Assembly: GCF_002197685.1 (NCBI RefSeq)
Contig: NZ_NBBI01000002.1
Coordinates: forward strand, 310,001 to 374,000
DNA length: 64,000 nt
Direction: 5' to 3'
Source of the DNA: Sphingomonas dokdonensis
Lineage (GTDB): Bacteria > Pseudomonadota > Alphaproteobacteria > Sphingomonadales > Sphingomonadaceae
In this document: positions 8,399 through 17,915 of the stretch, piece by piece
Layout: the number at the start of each line of letters is the position of its first letter
Numbering within the stretch: the stretch's first letter is position 1
The notes under the pieces: generated by a model
Told to the model about the DNA's origin: nothing
Databases searched by the model: none
The model's input: only the letters and a program-made list of their open reading frames with translations
Position numbers and translations under genes: made by a program

Positions 8399-10831
8399 AT
8401 GTTGAAGACTCGCCACACCGCGCGCCTGCTGATCGCCACCGCGCTCGGCACGGTTGCGATCACGCCGGCCTTTGCGCAAACGACCGTGAATACCGCCGAG
8501 CAGGCCGGGTCCTCGACCCCGGGCAACACGCAGCGCGAGCGTTTCGACGGCACCGCCGACGCGGGTGACAGCGACATCGTCGTGACGGGCAGCCGCGGAT
8601 CGGCCAACGGCGTCACCAACGCGACACCAGGTGGCGGCCTCATGTCGGTGCAGACCGGCACCAAGCTGCGCAGCACGGTGACCCGCGACTATATCGACGT
8701 GCAGGCCGGCACTACCAACAGCTTCACCCTGATCCGCAACCTGCCAGGCGTGGTGGTCGGCAGCGGCGATCCGTTCGGCAGCGCGCCCAACCTGTCGATC
8801 CGCGGCCTCAGTCAGACGTCGCTGGGCTTCAACTTCGAAGGCGCGCCGATCGGCGACCAGCTATCCTACAGCGCCTTTCCCAACGAATGGTCCGACAGCG
8901 AGAATATCGGCGTCCTGAACCTGACGCGCGGCTCCACCGACATCACCGCGCCCGTCTACAATTCGGTCGGTGCGCTGCTCCAGTCCGAATTGATCTCGCC
9001 GCCCATGACCCCTGGCGCATTCGCTTCGGTTGGGATCGGCAATTACGGTCTGCGCCGCTATTTCCTCCGGCTCGAAACCGGCGAGATCGGCAACAGCGGC
9101 ATACGCGGCTTCGTCTCCGGCTCGCGCACCTACAACGAGGCGTGGCGTGGACCGGGCGTTGCCTATCGCAACCACATCGACAGCAAGTTCGTGAAGGAAT
9201 TCGCGAACGGCGACACGATCTCGCTGGTCGCGACGTACAATGAGTCCAATTCCTTTGCCGGTGCGCGCAATCCGACGCTGGCGCAGTTCGCGGAGTTCGG
9301 AAAGGATTTCTCGTGGGACGATACCTACGCGCCGGGCCGCAACACCTATTACCGCCTGCGCGCCAATGACCGGCAGAGCCTGTCGATCAGTGCCCCGTCA
9401 ACCTTTACGCTGACCGACAGCCTCGACGCTGTCGTCACGCCTTATTACCTTTACACTCACGGCGTCACCAACGGGGCGAGCAACCTCAACCTGGCGGGCG
9501 GCTTCTACGGTACCGAGCCGACCGGGCCGCTGGTCGCACCGGGCGCCGTCGTAACGCCGGGGTCGGTTACCGCGGCGACGCCGCTCGGCACCGCGACGAT
9601 GATGAACGTCGACTATTACGACCAGAAGACCTACGGCCAGAACAGCTATCTGCGCTGGAACGTCGGCGCCGCCCAGTTCCGCCTCGGCTATTGGTATTCG
9701 CACTTCGTCCACACCGAAAAGGCCGCATACCAGCCGGTCAGCGTGGACGGCACGGTGCGTGACACGTTCGGCAAGGTCGGGTCGGTTACGCTGCAGGACG
9801 GCCGCATTTTGCGCAACTTCGCCGCGCGCATCGAACAGAACGTCAACGGCGTCTATGCCGACATGACCAGCAAGCTGGCCGACGACAAGCTGCTCATCAA
9901 CTTCGGCTTCAAGTTCGTCTGGGTCGATCGCACCGCGACCAGCGAGCTGCCGGGCACCGCGATGCGCACCGACAGCCTAAGCGCAAAGCCGTTGCCGCAG
10001 GCTTCGATCCGCTACAGCTTCGATGATCGCAACCAGATCTTCGCCGACATTACCACCGCGTTTCGCGCGCCCTCAGCGGTGTCGTCCTATATTAACATCT
10101 ACAACGTCGCGACCGGGATCGCCTCGAGCACGCCATCGGGCAACTTCAATCCCGAATATTCAGTCGGGCAGGAAATTGGTTTTCGCCACCACGGCGATCT
10201 GGTCCACTTCACCATCGCAGCGTTCAACTATGACCTGACCGATCGTCTTGTGCAGGGCACGCAGATCGTGGGCGGCACCAACGTGGGCTTCGCGGTGAAT
10301 GTCGGCGATCAGAGCGCACGCGGCGTCGAAGCGGAGATCGGCCTGGTACCGTACAAGGGCTTCAGCCCGTACGTATCCGGCCAATATCTGAAGGCCACAA
10401 CCAAGAACAATTATCCGACCCGCGGCGTCTTCCTGCCGACGGCGGGCAAGCGCGCGGCACTCAGCCCCGAATGGGTCGGGTCGGCTGGTCTGCGCTTTGA
10501 CAACGGGCGACTCTTCGCCCTTGTCGAGGGCAGCTACGTCAGCTCGCAGTATTCGACCTTCATGAACGATCAGGAACTGCCCGGCTACGGCACCGCCAAC
10601 GCCTCGCTCGGCTATCGCTTCGATACGATCGGCTTCATCAAGAAGCCGCAGTTTACGCTCAACATGACCAACATCACCGACGAGAAGCAGCTCGTCGGCA
10701 TCCAGGGCGTGACGTCCAACGCGCTGCCGACGCGCAGCACGGACGGCTCGACGCTGATCCCGGCCTCCAACCCGACCTATACGATCGGCGGCGGGTTCGG
10801 CATCACCGCCTCGCTGAGCGCCGCCTTCTGA
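8399..10831 (+). CDS. TonB-dependent outer-membrane receptor
   Basis: An 810-residue receptor with a signal peptide ending TPAFA at residue 26. A TonB-box-like IVVTGSR (about 60-66) comes next, then a plug domain containing LIRNLPGVVV and NLSIRGLSQ, and a long Tyr/Asn-rich beta barrel ending in phenylalanine (TASLSAAF). AGGGGGAATGT precedes the ATG, a strong ribosome binding site. It follows the ROK regulator and precedes the M81 peptidase, so it most likely imports the oligosaccharide or glycopeptide that feeds the nag pathway. No Fe-siderophore genes are near. The substrate (chitooligosaccharide, muropeptide or other) is not readable from sequence. Confidence 0.9.
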   Translation: MLKTRHTARLLIATALGTVAITPAFAQTTVNTAEQAGSSTPGNTQRERFDGTADAGDSDIVVTGSRGSANGVTNATPGGGLMSVQTGTKLRSTVTRDYIDVQAGTTNSFTLIRNLPGVVVGSGDPFGSAPNLSIRGLSQTSLGFNFEGAPIGDQLSYSAFPNEWSDSENIGVLNLTRGSTDITAPVYNSVGALLQSELISPPMTPGAFASVGIGNYGLRRYFLRLETGEIGNSGIRGFVSGSRTYNEAWRGPGVAYRNHIDSKFVKEFANGDTISLVATYNESNSFAGARNPTLAQFAEFGKDFSWDDTYAPGRNTYYRLRANDRQSLSISAPSTFTLTDSLDAVVTPYYLYTHGVTNGASNLNLAGGFYGTEPTGPLVAPGAVVTPGSVTAATPLGTATMMNVDYYDQKTYGQNSYLRWNVGAAQFRLGYWYSHFVHTEKAAYQPVSVDGTVRDTFGKVGSVTLQDGRILRNFAARIEQNVNGVYADMTSKLADDKLLINFGFKFVWVDRTATSELPGTAMRTDSLSAKPLPQASIRYSFDDRNQIFADITTAFRAPSAVSSYINIYNVATGIASSTPSGNFNPEYSVGQEIGFRHHGDLVHFTIAAFNYDLTDRLVQGTQIVGGTNVGFAVNVGDQSARGVEAEIGLVPYKGFSPYVSGQYLKATTKNNYPTRGVFLPTAGKRAALSPEWVGSAGLRFDNGRLFALVEGSYVSSQYSTFMNDQELPGYGTANASLGYRFDTIGFIKKPQFTLNMTNITDEKQLVGIQGVTSNALPTRSTDGSTLIPASNPTYTIGGGFGITASLSAAF

Positions 10832-10907
10832 TCCCCTTGCGCCGTCGCCTCGACCATCGGGGCGGCGGCGGTTACTTCTGGCCTACGAACCGCGGAGGAT
10901 TAGCCCC

Positions 10908-12446
10908 ATGGAACGCCGCTCCTTTCTGAAGTCCACCTCCGTCGCCGCGCTTGCCGCGACGGCGACCTCGGCCACCGCGCAGATCATCCCGCCGTACAAG
11001 AAGCAGCCGCGCATCGCGATCGGCGGCATTGCGTCGGAGTGCAGCACCTACAGCCGCATCCGGTCGCGACTGGAGAATTTCCGCGTGCTGCGCGGGCAGG
11101 AGATCCTGGACAGCCCGCAATTCACCTTTCTGAAGCGCTACGACGTGCCGTTCATGCCGACGCTGGTGGCGAACGCGGGCTCCGGCGGCCCGATCGCGCG
11201 CGATGCTTATGATACGCTGAAGGCGGAATATCTCGGCATGCTGCGCGCCATGCTGCCGCTCGATGGTGTTTATTGCGCGATGCACGGCGCCATGTTCGTG
11301 GAGGGCATGAACGACGCCGAGGGCGATTGGTACGAGGCGACGCGCCAGGTGGTCGGCCCCGACTGCCTGATCTCCGCCAGCTACGACCTGCATGGCAACG
11401 TCAGCCAGCGGATCGTCGACAATCTCGACTGCATCACCGCTTATCGCACCGCACCGCACGTCGACCGTGTCGAGAATACAATGCGAGCCACCGACATGCT
11501 CACCCACTGCCTGCGCTACGGCATCAAGCCAAGCATCGTCTGGGCGACCATTCCGGTCGGCCTCGCGGGCGAGCAGAGCAGCACCGAATGGGATCCTGGC
11601 CGGCGACTGTGGGCTGACCTGAGCGAGTACAACCGCATGCCCGGCGTGCTCGATGTGTCGCAGCTGGTCGGCTACGTCTGGGCGGACGAGCCGCGCTCGG
11701 CGGCGTCGGTGTGCGTCACCGGCACCGATCCCGCGATGCAGGCCCGCATCGCCGCCGAACTCGCCGCCCGTTACTGGGATGCGCGCGAAGAGTTCAAGTT
11801 CGGCAGCCCGACGGGCACGATCGAGGAGACGATCGCCACCGCCATGGCCGCCAAGACGCAGCCGGTCGTCATTTCCGACAGCGGCGACAATCCCGGTGGC
11901 GGCGGCAATGCGGACCAGACGCACTTCCTTCAGGCGATTATGAAGGCCGGCGCGAAGAACGTGCTGCTTGGCGGCATGACCGACAAGCCGGCGACCGATG
12001 CCTGCTATGCGGCGGGCGTCGGCAAGACGATCCCGCTCTCGGTCGGCGCGACGCTCGATCCGGTCGAAAGCAAACCGGTCAAGGTGAACGCAACGGTGAA
12101 GTACCTCCACCCCGTTACCGATCCGGCGGAGCGCGAGGCGGTGATCGAATTCGACGGCATCACCATGACCCTGTCGTCCAAGCGGCGCGCCTATCATGCG
12201 GCGGAGGCGTTCCGCGATTTGAAGTTGGAGCCCACGGCGTTCAAGATCGTGGTGCTGAAGTGCGGCTATCTCAACCCGACCATGAAGCCGCTGGCCAATC
12301 CGCACCTCATGGCGCTGTCACCCGGCGCGATTGATCAGGACATTCCCAATATCGCAAACAAGCATCGCCGCCCCAGCTTTCCCTGGGTGCAGAACCTCAA
12401 CTACGCGCCGCGACCCTATCGTTCCAAGCGGGCGACACGCGCCTGA
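10908..12446 (+). CDS. M81-family metallopeptidase (MlrC-like), exported
   Basis: 512 residues. The N-terminus RRSFLKSTSVAALAATA resembles a twin-arginine signal, with a likely cut after the TATSATA segment. The body has the MlrC/DUF1485 pattern: an N-terminal metal domain (GGIASECSTYSR, AMHGAMFVEGMNDAEGDW, ASYDLHGNVS) and the C-terminal MlrC domain beginning near VISDSGDNPGGGGNADQTHF. The named member, MlrC, degrades the linear tetrapeptide from microcystin; most relatives have no known substrate. Here it follows the receptor by 76 bp, suggesting it trims a peptide or amide part of the imported compound in the periplasm. That role is inference. Confidence 0.82.
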   Translation: MERRSFLKSTSVAALAATATSATAQIIPPYKKQPRIAIGGIASECSTYSRIRSRLENFRVLRGQEILDSPQFTFLKRYDVPFMPTLVANAGSGGPIARDAYDTLKAEYLGMLRAMLPLDGVYCAMHGAMFVEGMNDAEGDWYEATRQVVGPDCLISASYDLHGNVSQRIVDNLDCITAYRTAPHVDRVENTMRATDMLTHCLRYGIKPSIVWATIPVGLAGEQSSTEWDPGRRLWADLSEYNRMPGVLDVSQLVGYVWADEPRSAASVCVTGTDPAMQARIAAELAARYWDAREEFKFGSPTGTIEETIATAMAAKTQPVVISDSGDNPGGGGNADQTHFLQAIMKAGAKNVLLGGMTDKPATDACYAAGVGKTIPLSVGATLDPVESKPVKVNATVKYLHPVTDPAEREAVIEFDGITMTLSSKRRAYHAAEAFRDLKLEPTAFKIVVLKCGYLNPTMKPLANPHLMALSPGAIDQDIPNIANKHRRPSFPWVQNLNYAPRPYRSKRATRA

Positions 12447-13082
12447 CGTTGGAGGGAGAGTGTGTTGTGAATGCCGATCCTTTCAGTTCAACCTCTCTCC
12501 CTGAGAAAGTCGGCCCTAATCGGGGAAAGGTGCTTGCATTACAATCGTCTTGCTTTTGCAACCGCGAAATGGGTTTAGGAGGAATGTCGAAACATGTGAT
12601 TTCGGCGTTGGACGTGGCTTGGATCTGCTGAATTGCAACGAAAGCGTCGTCTCACGCAACGCTGAGCGTAGGACTGACGAAGTAACGCCCAATTCAACAA
12701 TCAGACTAGTTGATTTGCAGCGAGGCAAGAGCTCGGTTGCGTTGAACGATGGAACCAGAGAGCCGGAGAGCGGCGGCGCACAGCCGAAAGTGCGTCGCCT
12801 TCCTCATAAACATACGTTGTAATTGGGTGGAATACGGCCGGTCCGCTTTCGGGTACGCAGATAGCGTAAGCGGACGCTTGTTCATAAAGCTCGCGACGGC
12901 AGCTACGCGCCCCAACTTCGGTCGTTCGACCACGGCTTAGCATTTCCCAAAAGCCGCCGTTGAGGCACGCGCATGACGCCGGTGATGGCCAGTCTGAGAA
13001 CCGTTCAATTGCGTCGCGATCTGATAGAACGCTCCTATAATGGCGCTAAATGCCGGCGGACCGAACATGAGGCTGCAAACAG
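12447..13082. other. Gene-free stretch of about 640 bp
   Basis: I see no convincing gene. Short frames on both strands lack family features or ribosome binding sites. The stretch separates the nag locus from the defence-like block, and its base composition is less GC-rich than its neighbours. A segment near 12836-12880 (tccgctttcgggtacgcag) loosely resembles the 63-bp dispersed repeat described elsewhere but is too diverged to call. Confidence 0.5.
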
Positions 13083-15800
13083 ATGGGAATACATCTCAAG
13101 AGAAGGGCGTCGCAGATCGACCGGCTCGCCCAAGCGGTCGGATATATTTCTGCGGATTTCGAAAAGTTCGGAGCAGCATTTCTCGACGCCCTTCTTCTTG
13201 TCCCAATGAGTCATGCCGGTACCAACCTGCTCGGTTATCCGGTGGCTGGCGTTGTCGACTCCGTCAGCGACGATGGTCGTATCGCAGCCGAATATTCCGA
13301 TCGGAAAGGCTATTTCGGGGGGCAAATGTCCAAGGCGAAAGGGGATTTGTTGAAAGCGATGGCGAGCAAGCCATCGGCAACCGACATCTTCCTCCTGGCG
13401 GGCGATCGCAAGCGGCCGCAAATTGCCCAGGCATTCGAAACGCGGATGCAAAGGCTTCCCCAGATGCAGGGTCGCACCCTGCATCTCTGGGGCAGCGAGG
13501 AGATCGCCGAGCGCCTCATCGACGAGCTCATCGTGAGCGATACCGTCGTCAGGCGGCTCGCCTCTTATCTCCCGGAACTGCAGCGACTCCGCGACGAGGA
13601 GGCCGTGAGCAATCTCGCGCCGCTGCCGGACCGAGCCTATCTGGCGCGCAGTCTCGTCGATGAGGAGATCAGCGCAAGATTGAAGGCCGATGGCGGCATC
13701 GCGATCAGCGGCATGGGCGGGCTTGGAAAATCCGCGGCCTCCGTAGCCTATGCTTCCAGCCACGAAGATGACTATGATCTTGTCATCTGGCTGGAAGGTA
13801 TGGGCGTGACCAGCATCCAGCAACTTCACAGCATGCCCCTCGACCGGGGCGGCGAGCAACGCAATATCGTCGCGCTGCTGCGCACCCGCGCATGTCTGCT
13901 CGTCATCGACGATGCCGACCCGACGCTGACCGTGCCCGCGTTGGTCGAACTTTGCGGTCAGGGTTCCCACGTCATCCTGACCCAGCGTCAGGCTTCAGCC
14001 GCTTCCTATGCGTTGCCGTTGATGCAGCAAGAGTTGGCGAAAAGCCTGCTCAACCAGGATGTCGAACCCTGTCCAGGCGAGGTGTTTCAGACCATCTGGC
14101 AGACGGTCAACGGGCATCCGTTGAGCCTGGCCTTAATGAATGCGGTGGTCCGGCAAGGGACAAGCTGGTCCGAGATCGAAGCCGATTGCCAGGCGGTCGG
14201 CGAAATGGCTGATGGCACTCAGCGCCTCGCCGACCGGCTTCTGGGACGGTTGTGGCCGGCACTGGAGCGGGAACTCTCGGTGTTCGCCTGGGCAGGACAA
14301 CCCGGTTGCGGGCGTGACTTCCTCGAAACGACGATCCTGCCGCTCGGATTGCGCAAGCTGCGCACGAACGGCTTGATGTCAGCCGACCGGCTGGAAGTTG
14401 CCCGGCTCCACGATGTCGTGTTCGGAGCTCTAAGCGCCCGAACCTGGTGCCGCGCCGAGCGCGATCGCGAACTCGATGGGCTGTTCGAAGCGTATCTGAT
14501 TCAGGTGGCGGGCGAACCCGGCCTGCGGTTCTGGACGATCTGCCGGATCATGCTGCAGAAGCTCGAGCGCCTGGTGGCGTCGGGAAGCCGGCCCGCTATT
14601 TTTCGCTATGCGCTGTTTGCCGTCTGGGACACCGGTGAGTTGCGTCCCGAGCTGATTCCCGATCCGGTCGAGGAGGCCAAGGGGCTTCGCGCCGCAAAGC
14701 CTCCGCTCTTCGCGGTCATCGCCGTGATCGAAGCGATCGAGCAGCTTTTTCTCCATGACAAGACCGACGGCGACGACGTCGCGGCGGGACGGCTGCGCGA
14801 GCGGCTCGCCGCCTTCGACCTGCTCGCAAATTTGCCTGACTTGTCGGACCTCGAAACTGCCCAGGTGCGGCACCACAAGGCCAAGGCTTTGAAGCGCCTC
14901 GGCGAAACACGCGAGGCTGCCGAGCTTTTCGAGCAGGTGCTGAAAGGGCCGGCGCCCTTGAGCGAGACGCGTCTCCAACTGATCGACATCTACCGCACGA
15001 ACAAGGATACCGCTCCGCGCGCGGTCGCCCTTGTCGACGATATCCTCACCCAATCCGCCGGCACCGAAGAGGTGTCCTATTCCGTGTTCCTTGGTGCGGT
15101 CGAACGTCTGCCTTGGGGCGGTGGGGCGTGGCGCTCCGACCTGTTCCGCAAACATGCCAACGTGATCGCCAATACGATTGTCGATGCCGCCGAAATGGGC
15201 GTCCAGCAGGCATACCGCACCTTCGGCGCCATCGGTCGGTATCTTTCAACCGAGCAACCGCAGCTCTTCGAGTCCATCTTCAGTCGGCTGACGCGGCCAA
15301 CCCCGGAATCGCTGTCTTCCGACAACGACAAGGCTTCGTGGGGCGAAATCTACTTCGAGGCATCGCGGCTGCCCAAGGGCGAGCGCGCCGCGCTGCAAAA
15401 CCAGGCGCTCGCCTTCTATTCGGCCGAAGTCGCCCCGCAGCCCTTTCACCTCCAGCGAAAAGCCGAGTTGCTCATTGACATGGGGCGAGCGGCGGATGCC
15501 GAGGCGATCCTCAGAGCGCGCAAGGATCTGGACAGCAGCGAATGGATCGAACGCCTCATGGCGCGCGCCCGTCTCGCCCGGGGCAACCCGGCAGACGCAC
15601 TCCGCTGGATCGACTCAGCTCTCGGACGGCTGACCGCTGAGCATTTTCGCAGCGAGTTCCTCGAGCTTCGATACGACATACGTCACGCGCTCGGCGACAA
15701 GGACGCAATTGAAGACCTGAAGGCGGCGCTAGTGGCAAGTCAGAAGGAAAACGAGGCCCTGCGCCTTGGCGAGCGCTTGAGCGATCACGGTGGCGCCTAA
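13083..15800 (+). CDS. STAND NTPase with TPR-like C-terminus and possible N-terminal nuclease
   Basis: 905 residues in three parts. Residues 1-170 contain VVDSV...AAEYSDRKGYF (D59, E70, K75), which may be a PD-(D/E)xK-like effector, though the match is loose. Residues about 180-480 are an NB-ARC/STAND NTPase with Walker A GMGGLGKS (210-217), Walker B CLLVIDDADP (271-280) and the sensor-like HVILTQRQ. The rest is helical and TPR-like. This layout is that of intracellular sensors: ligand binds the repeats, the NTPase oligomerises and the N-terminal domain acts. Bacterial STAND proteins are known antiviral sensors (Avs) and regulators. GAGG lies upstream of the ATG. A RES-domain gene follows on the same strand. 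Confidence 0.78.
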   Translation: MGIHLKRRASQIDRLAQAVGYISADFEKFGAAFLDALLLVPMSHAGTNLLGYPVAGVVDSVSDDGRIAAEYSDRKGYFGGQMSKAKGDLLKAMASKPSATDIFLLAGDRKRPQIAQAFETRMQRLPQMQGRTLHLWGSEEIAERLIDELIVSDTVVRRLASYLPELQRLRDEEAVSNLAPLPDRAYLARSLVDEEISARLKADGGIAISGMGGLGKSAASVAYASSHEDDYDLVIWLEGMGVTSIQQLHSMPLDRGGEQRNIVALLRTRACLLVIDDADPTLTVPALVELCGQGSHVILTQRQASAASYALPLMQQELAKSLLNQDVEPCPGEVFQTIWQTVNGHPLSLALMNAVVRQGTSWSEIEADCQAVGEMADGTQRLADRLLGRLWPALERELSVFAWAGQPGCGRDFLETTILPLGLRKLRTNGLMSADRLEVARLHDVVFGALSARTWCRAERDRELDGLFEAYLIQVAGEPGLRFWTICRIMLQKLERLVASGSRPAIFRYALFAVWDTGELRPELIPDPVEEAKGLRAAKPPLFAVIAVIEAIEQLFLHDKTDGDDVAAGRLRERLAAFDLLANLPDLSDLETAQVRHHKAKALKRLGETREAAELFEQVLKGPAPLSETRLQLIDIYRTNKDTAPRAVALVDDILTQSAGTEEVSYSVFLGAVERLPWGGGAWRSDLFRKHANVIANTIVDAAEMGVQQAYRTFGAIGRYLSTEQPQLFESIFSRLTRPTPESLSSDNDKASWGEIYFEASRLPKGERAALQNQALAFYSAEVAPQPFHLQRKAELLIDMGRAADAEAILRARKDLDSSEWIERLMARARLARGNPADALRWIDSALGRLTAEHFRSEFLELRYDIRHALGDKDAIEDLKAALVASQKENEALRLGERLSDHGGA

Positions 15801-15912
15801 GCCGTTCACCGTCGCCGCACCGAGACGTGACAGGGCGCCAAGCACCCTTGGCGATTGCGGCGGTTTGGTCGAAGGAGCACATCGAGCACCACACATTGGA
15901 TATGGATGCGAC

Positions 15913-17205
15913 ATGGGACATTTCAGTGAGCTCGCGATTATGGAGGAAGACCAGTCGCTCAGGCTCAGTCACATCGATGGCAAGACGGTGTGCACCGCCT
16001 GCTTCGGCGACCCGCACCTAAAAAAGGCGGTCGCTGACAACGCAGTGGCGAACGCTTGCGATTATTGCGGCGCGCTCGGCAAAGGAGTCGTCGCCGCACC
16101 GCTTACGGCGGTACTCGAGTTCATGCTCCCGCAGATCGAGCTGGAATATGCGAGCGCCGATCAGATCCTGCCGCAGGATCCCGAGACCAAGGATCGCATG
16201 TTTCCGGAGGACGAGTTCGACGCGCGAGAGTTGCTCGAGACCTATATCGAGCTTGAACTTCCCAATGACTATGATTGTTCGCTCGTGGCGGACATCGCCG
16301 ACGCGCTGCCCGAGCAGGACTGGTGCCTGCTGAACCCTTTGGGGACGCCCGATGACGAGGCGATCGGGAATAGCTGGGAAGCCTTCAAGAACGTCGTGAA
16401 GCATCGTCGGCGCTTTTTCTTCCTCCAGCACAAGGATCGCGACCTCGACCATGATCTGACCTGGGGTGAAGCCGCCTATGACGTTCCCGAGTTGCTCGAG
16501 CGGATCGGCAGGTTCGCCCATGACCATCGCCTGATCATCAGGCTCGCCGTGGGGTCGCTGTGGTTCCGCGTGCAGGAGTTGGGGGTCGGCGAACATGATT
16601 TCAGCCCGAGACGGATGGGGCCGCCGCCGTACGAGCTGGCTAACATGCCCAATCGGATGAGCCCGGCCGGGATCCCGATGTTCTATGGTGCGATCGACCA
16701 GGCCACCGCCCTTGCCGAAGTCGCCGATCAGAACGCGCGCTTTGCTTCGGCCAGGTTCGAGACGCTGAAAGACGTTCTCGTGCTCGATGTGCGGCGTGCG
16801 CCTGACGTCCCGAGTCTTTTCGACCCCGAATTCGCCAAGGATCGCGCGGTCGCCATGTTCATGCATTCGTTCATCGACGACTTCCGAGCCCAGATCGATC
16901 GGAAGCGCCGACCCCATGTCGATTATCTCCCTACGCAGGTCATCACCGAGTATTTTCGAACAGCGGTATCGGGGGGCGACGACGAGCCGGTCCTTGGCGT
17001 ACTCTATTCCAGCACCAAGAATGGTCGTGACGCGATCGTGCTATTTGCTGAAAACAGCGACGTAGTCCCGGGGGACGCGGACAAAACCGAGTCAGACGAC
17101 GATCTGTGGTTGCGCGTCGTGGAATATGATGAGATCGACCATGTAGCCGCTGCGGCCGCGCCGCCCGCGCCAGACTTGAAAGGCCACCGCGCCGGGGAAG
17201 CCTGA
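15913..17205 (+). CDS. RES-domain protein with N-terminal zinc-ribbon-like HEPN/RES region
   Basis: About 430 residues. The N-terminus carries two Cys pairs, CTAC (about 22-25) and CDYC (about 49-52), like the HEPN/RES-associated N-terminal domain. The C-terminal half has a RES domain, with RMSPAGIPMFYGAIDQATAL then LAEV. RES proteins are ADP-ribosyltransferase-fold enzymes; several consume NAD+ as toxins. The frame stays open back to a GTG at 15790 overlapping the STAND stop, but those 41 residues are low-complexity, so I favour ATG 15913 with modest certainty. Gene order and strand suggest co-transcription with the STAND gene. The C-terminus is acidic and Ala/Pro-rich. No antitoxin gene (Xre-type) is adjacent. 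Confidence 0.72.
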   Translation: MGHFSELAIMEEDQSLRLSHIDGKTVCTACFGDPHLKKAVADNAVANACDYCGALGKGVVAAPLTAVLEFMLPQIELEYASADQILPQDPETKDRMFPEDEFDARELLETYIELELPNDYDCSLVADIADALPEQDWCLLNPLGTPDDEAIGNSWEAFKNVVKHRRRFFFLQHKDRDLDHDLTWGEAAYDVPELLERIGRFAHDHRLIIRLAVGSLWFRVQELGVGEHDFSPRRMGPPPYELANMPNRMSPAGIPMFYGAIDQATALAEVADQNARFASARFETLKDVLVLDVRRAPDVPSLFDPEFAKDRAVAMFMHSFIDDFRAQIDRKRRPHVDYLPTQVITEYFRTAVSGGDDEPVLGVLYSSTKNGRDAIVLFAENSDVVPGDADKTESDDDLWLRVVEYDEIDHVAAAAAPPAPDLKGHRAGEA

Positions 17206-17262
17206 CGGCCTTTCCCGCCACCGGATCGCGGGGGCTTAAATAAGACTCAGCAACGCGCCGCG

Positions 17263-17867
17263 TCAGTGGGGGGCAGCGATCGCGCTGCTCGCCGGGTTGC
17301 CCACCGCGGTCGCCGCGAGGCCGTTGCCGCTGATGTCGAACTGGGTGCCGATGACCGGACCGGGCTGGGCGCTGAACCCGGAGCCCGTCACCTGCGCGAT
17401 CACGGCACCGTTGTCGGTCTGGAGGTTGGCGATCAGGGCGAACGGCAGCTGACCGATCCCCGATACGGTCCGTCGTTGGTCGCGCTGTTGCCATAGGCGG
17501 TGGCGGCCGCTTCATTCCCGGTGATGCCGATCGAGGATCCGCGCACGCTTCCCGCATTAAGCGGCATACCGGCGGTTTCGACCGCGGACGCAAGCACCGA
17601 AGCGGCGTTGGACTGGTTGTTGACCAGCGCCGCTTCCGCCTTGCCGGTCACATCGAACCGGGTGGCCTTGGTCATCGCCGGTGTTGCGCCGCCGGGCGTG
17701 CCGAGCGCGAACGTCACAGCATCGTCGGCGGCATTGCCTCGCGCCAGTGCCGTCGTGCTGTTGCCGTTGAGTGCGACCTGTCCGTCGGCCACCGTGAGCG
17801 ATGTCGGCGAGGAGTTCAAATCGCAACCCGTTGGCGACAGCTTTGCCGAACCCGCATCTACGAACTG
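17263..17867 (-). pseudogene. Remnant of a repetitive surface-type protein gene
   Basis: On the minus strand the reading LSPTGCDLNSSPTSLTVADG leads into four diverged copies of a repeat (VALNGNSTTALARGNA, FDVTGKAEAALVNNQ, IGITGNEAAATAYGNS, FDISGNGLAATAVGNP). A one-base shift near 17460 breaks the frame: the first part stops early, and the second (LPFALIANLQTDNGAVIAQ) continues in another frame to a stop at 17263. The upstream end is also cut off by a stop near 17868. The style recalls exported beta-repeat or holdfast-anchor proteins (HfaD-like) of Caulobacter relatives, which is a guess. It lies between two defence-like genes as debris. Confidence 0.55.
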
Positions 17868-17915
17868 TCAGTCTGCAACCGACCCACCTTCGGCCTCGCT
17901 CACGTTGATGAGGAC

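Noticed and set aside
10872..12305. 477-codon antisense frame opposite the M81 peptidase
   Set aside because: Basic, His/Arg-rich composition without motifs; the sense strand encodes a complete recognisable protein.
12449..12631. Small plus-strand frame after the M81 gene
   Set aside because: GAGAG upstream looks like a ribosome binding site, but the residues show no protein character and the frame sits in a plain gene-free gap.
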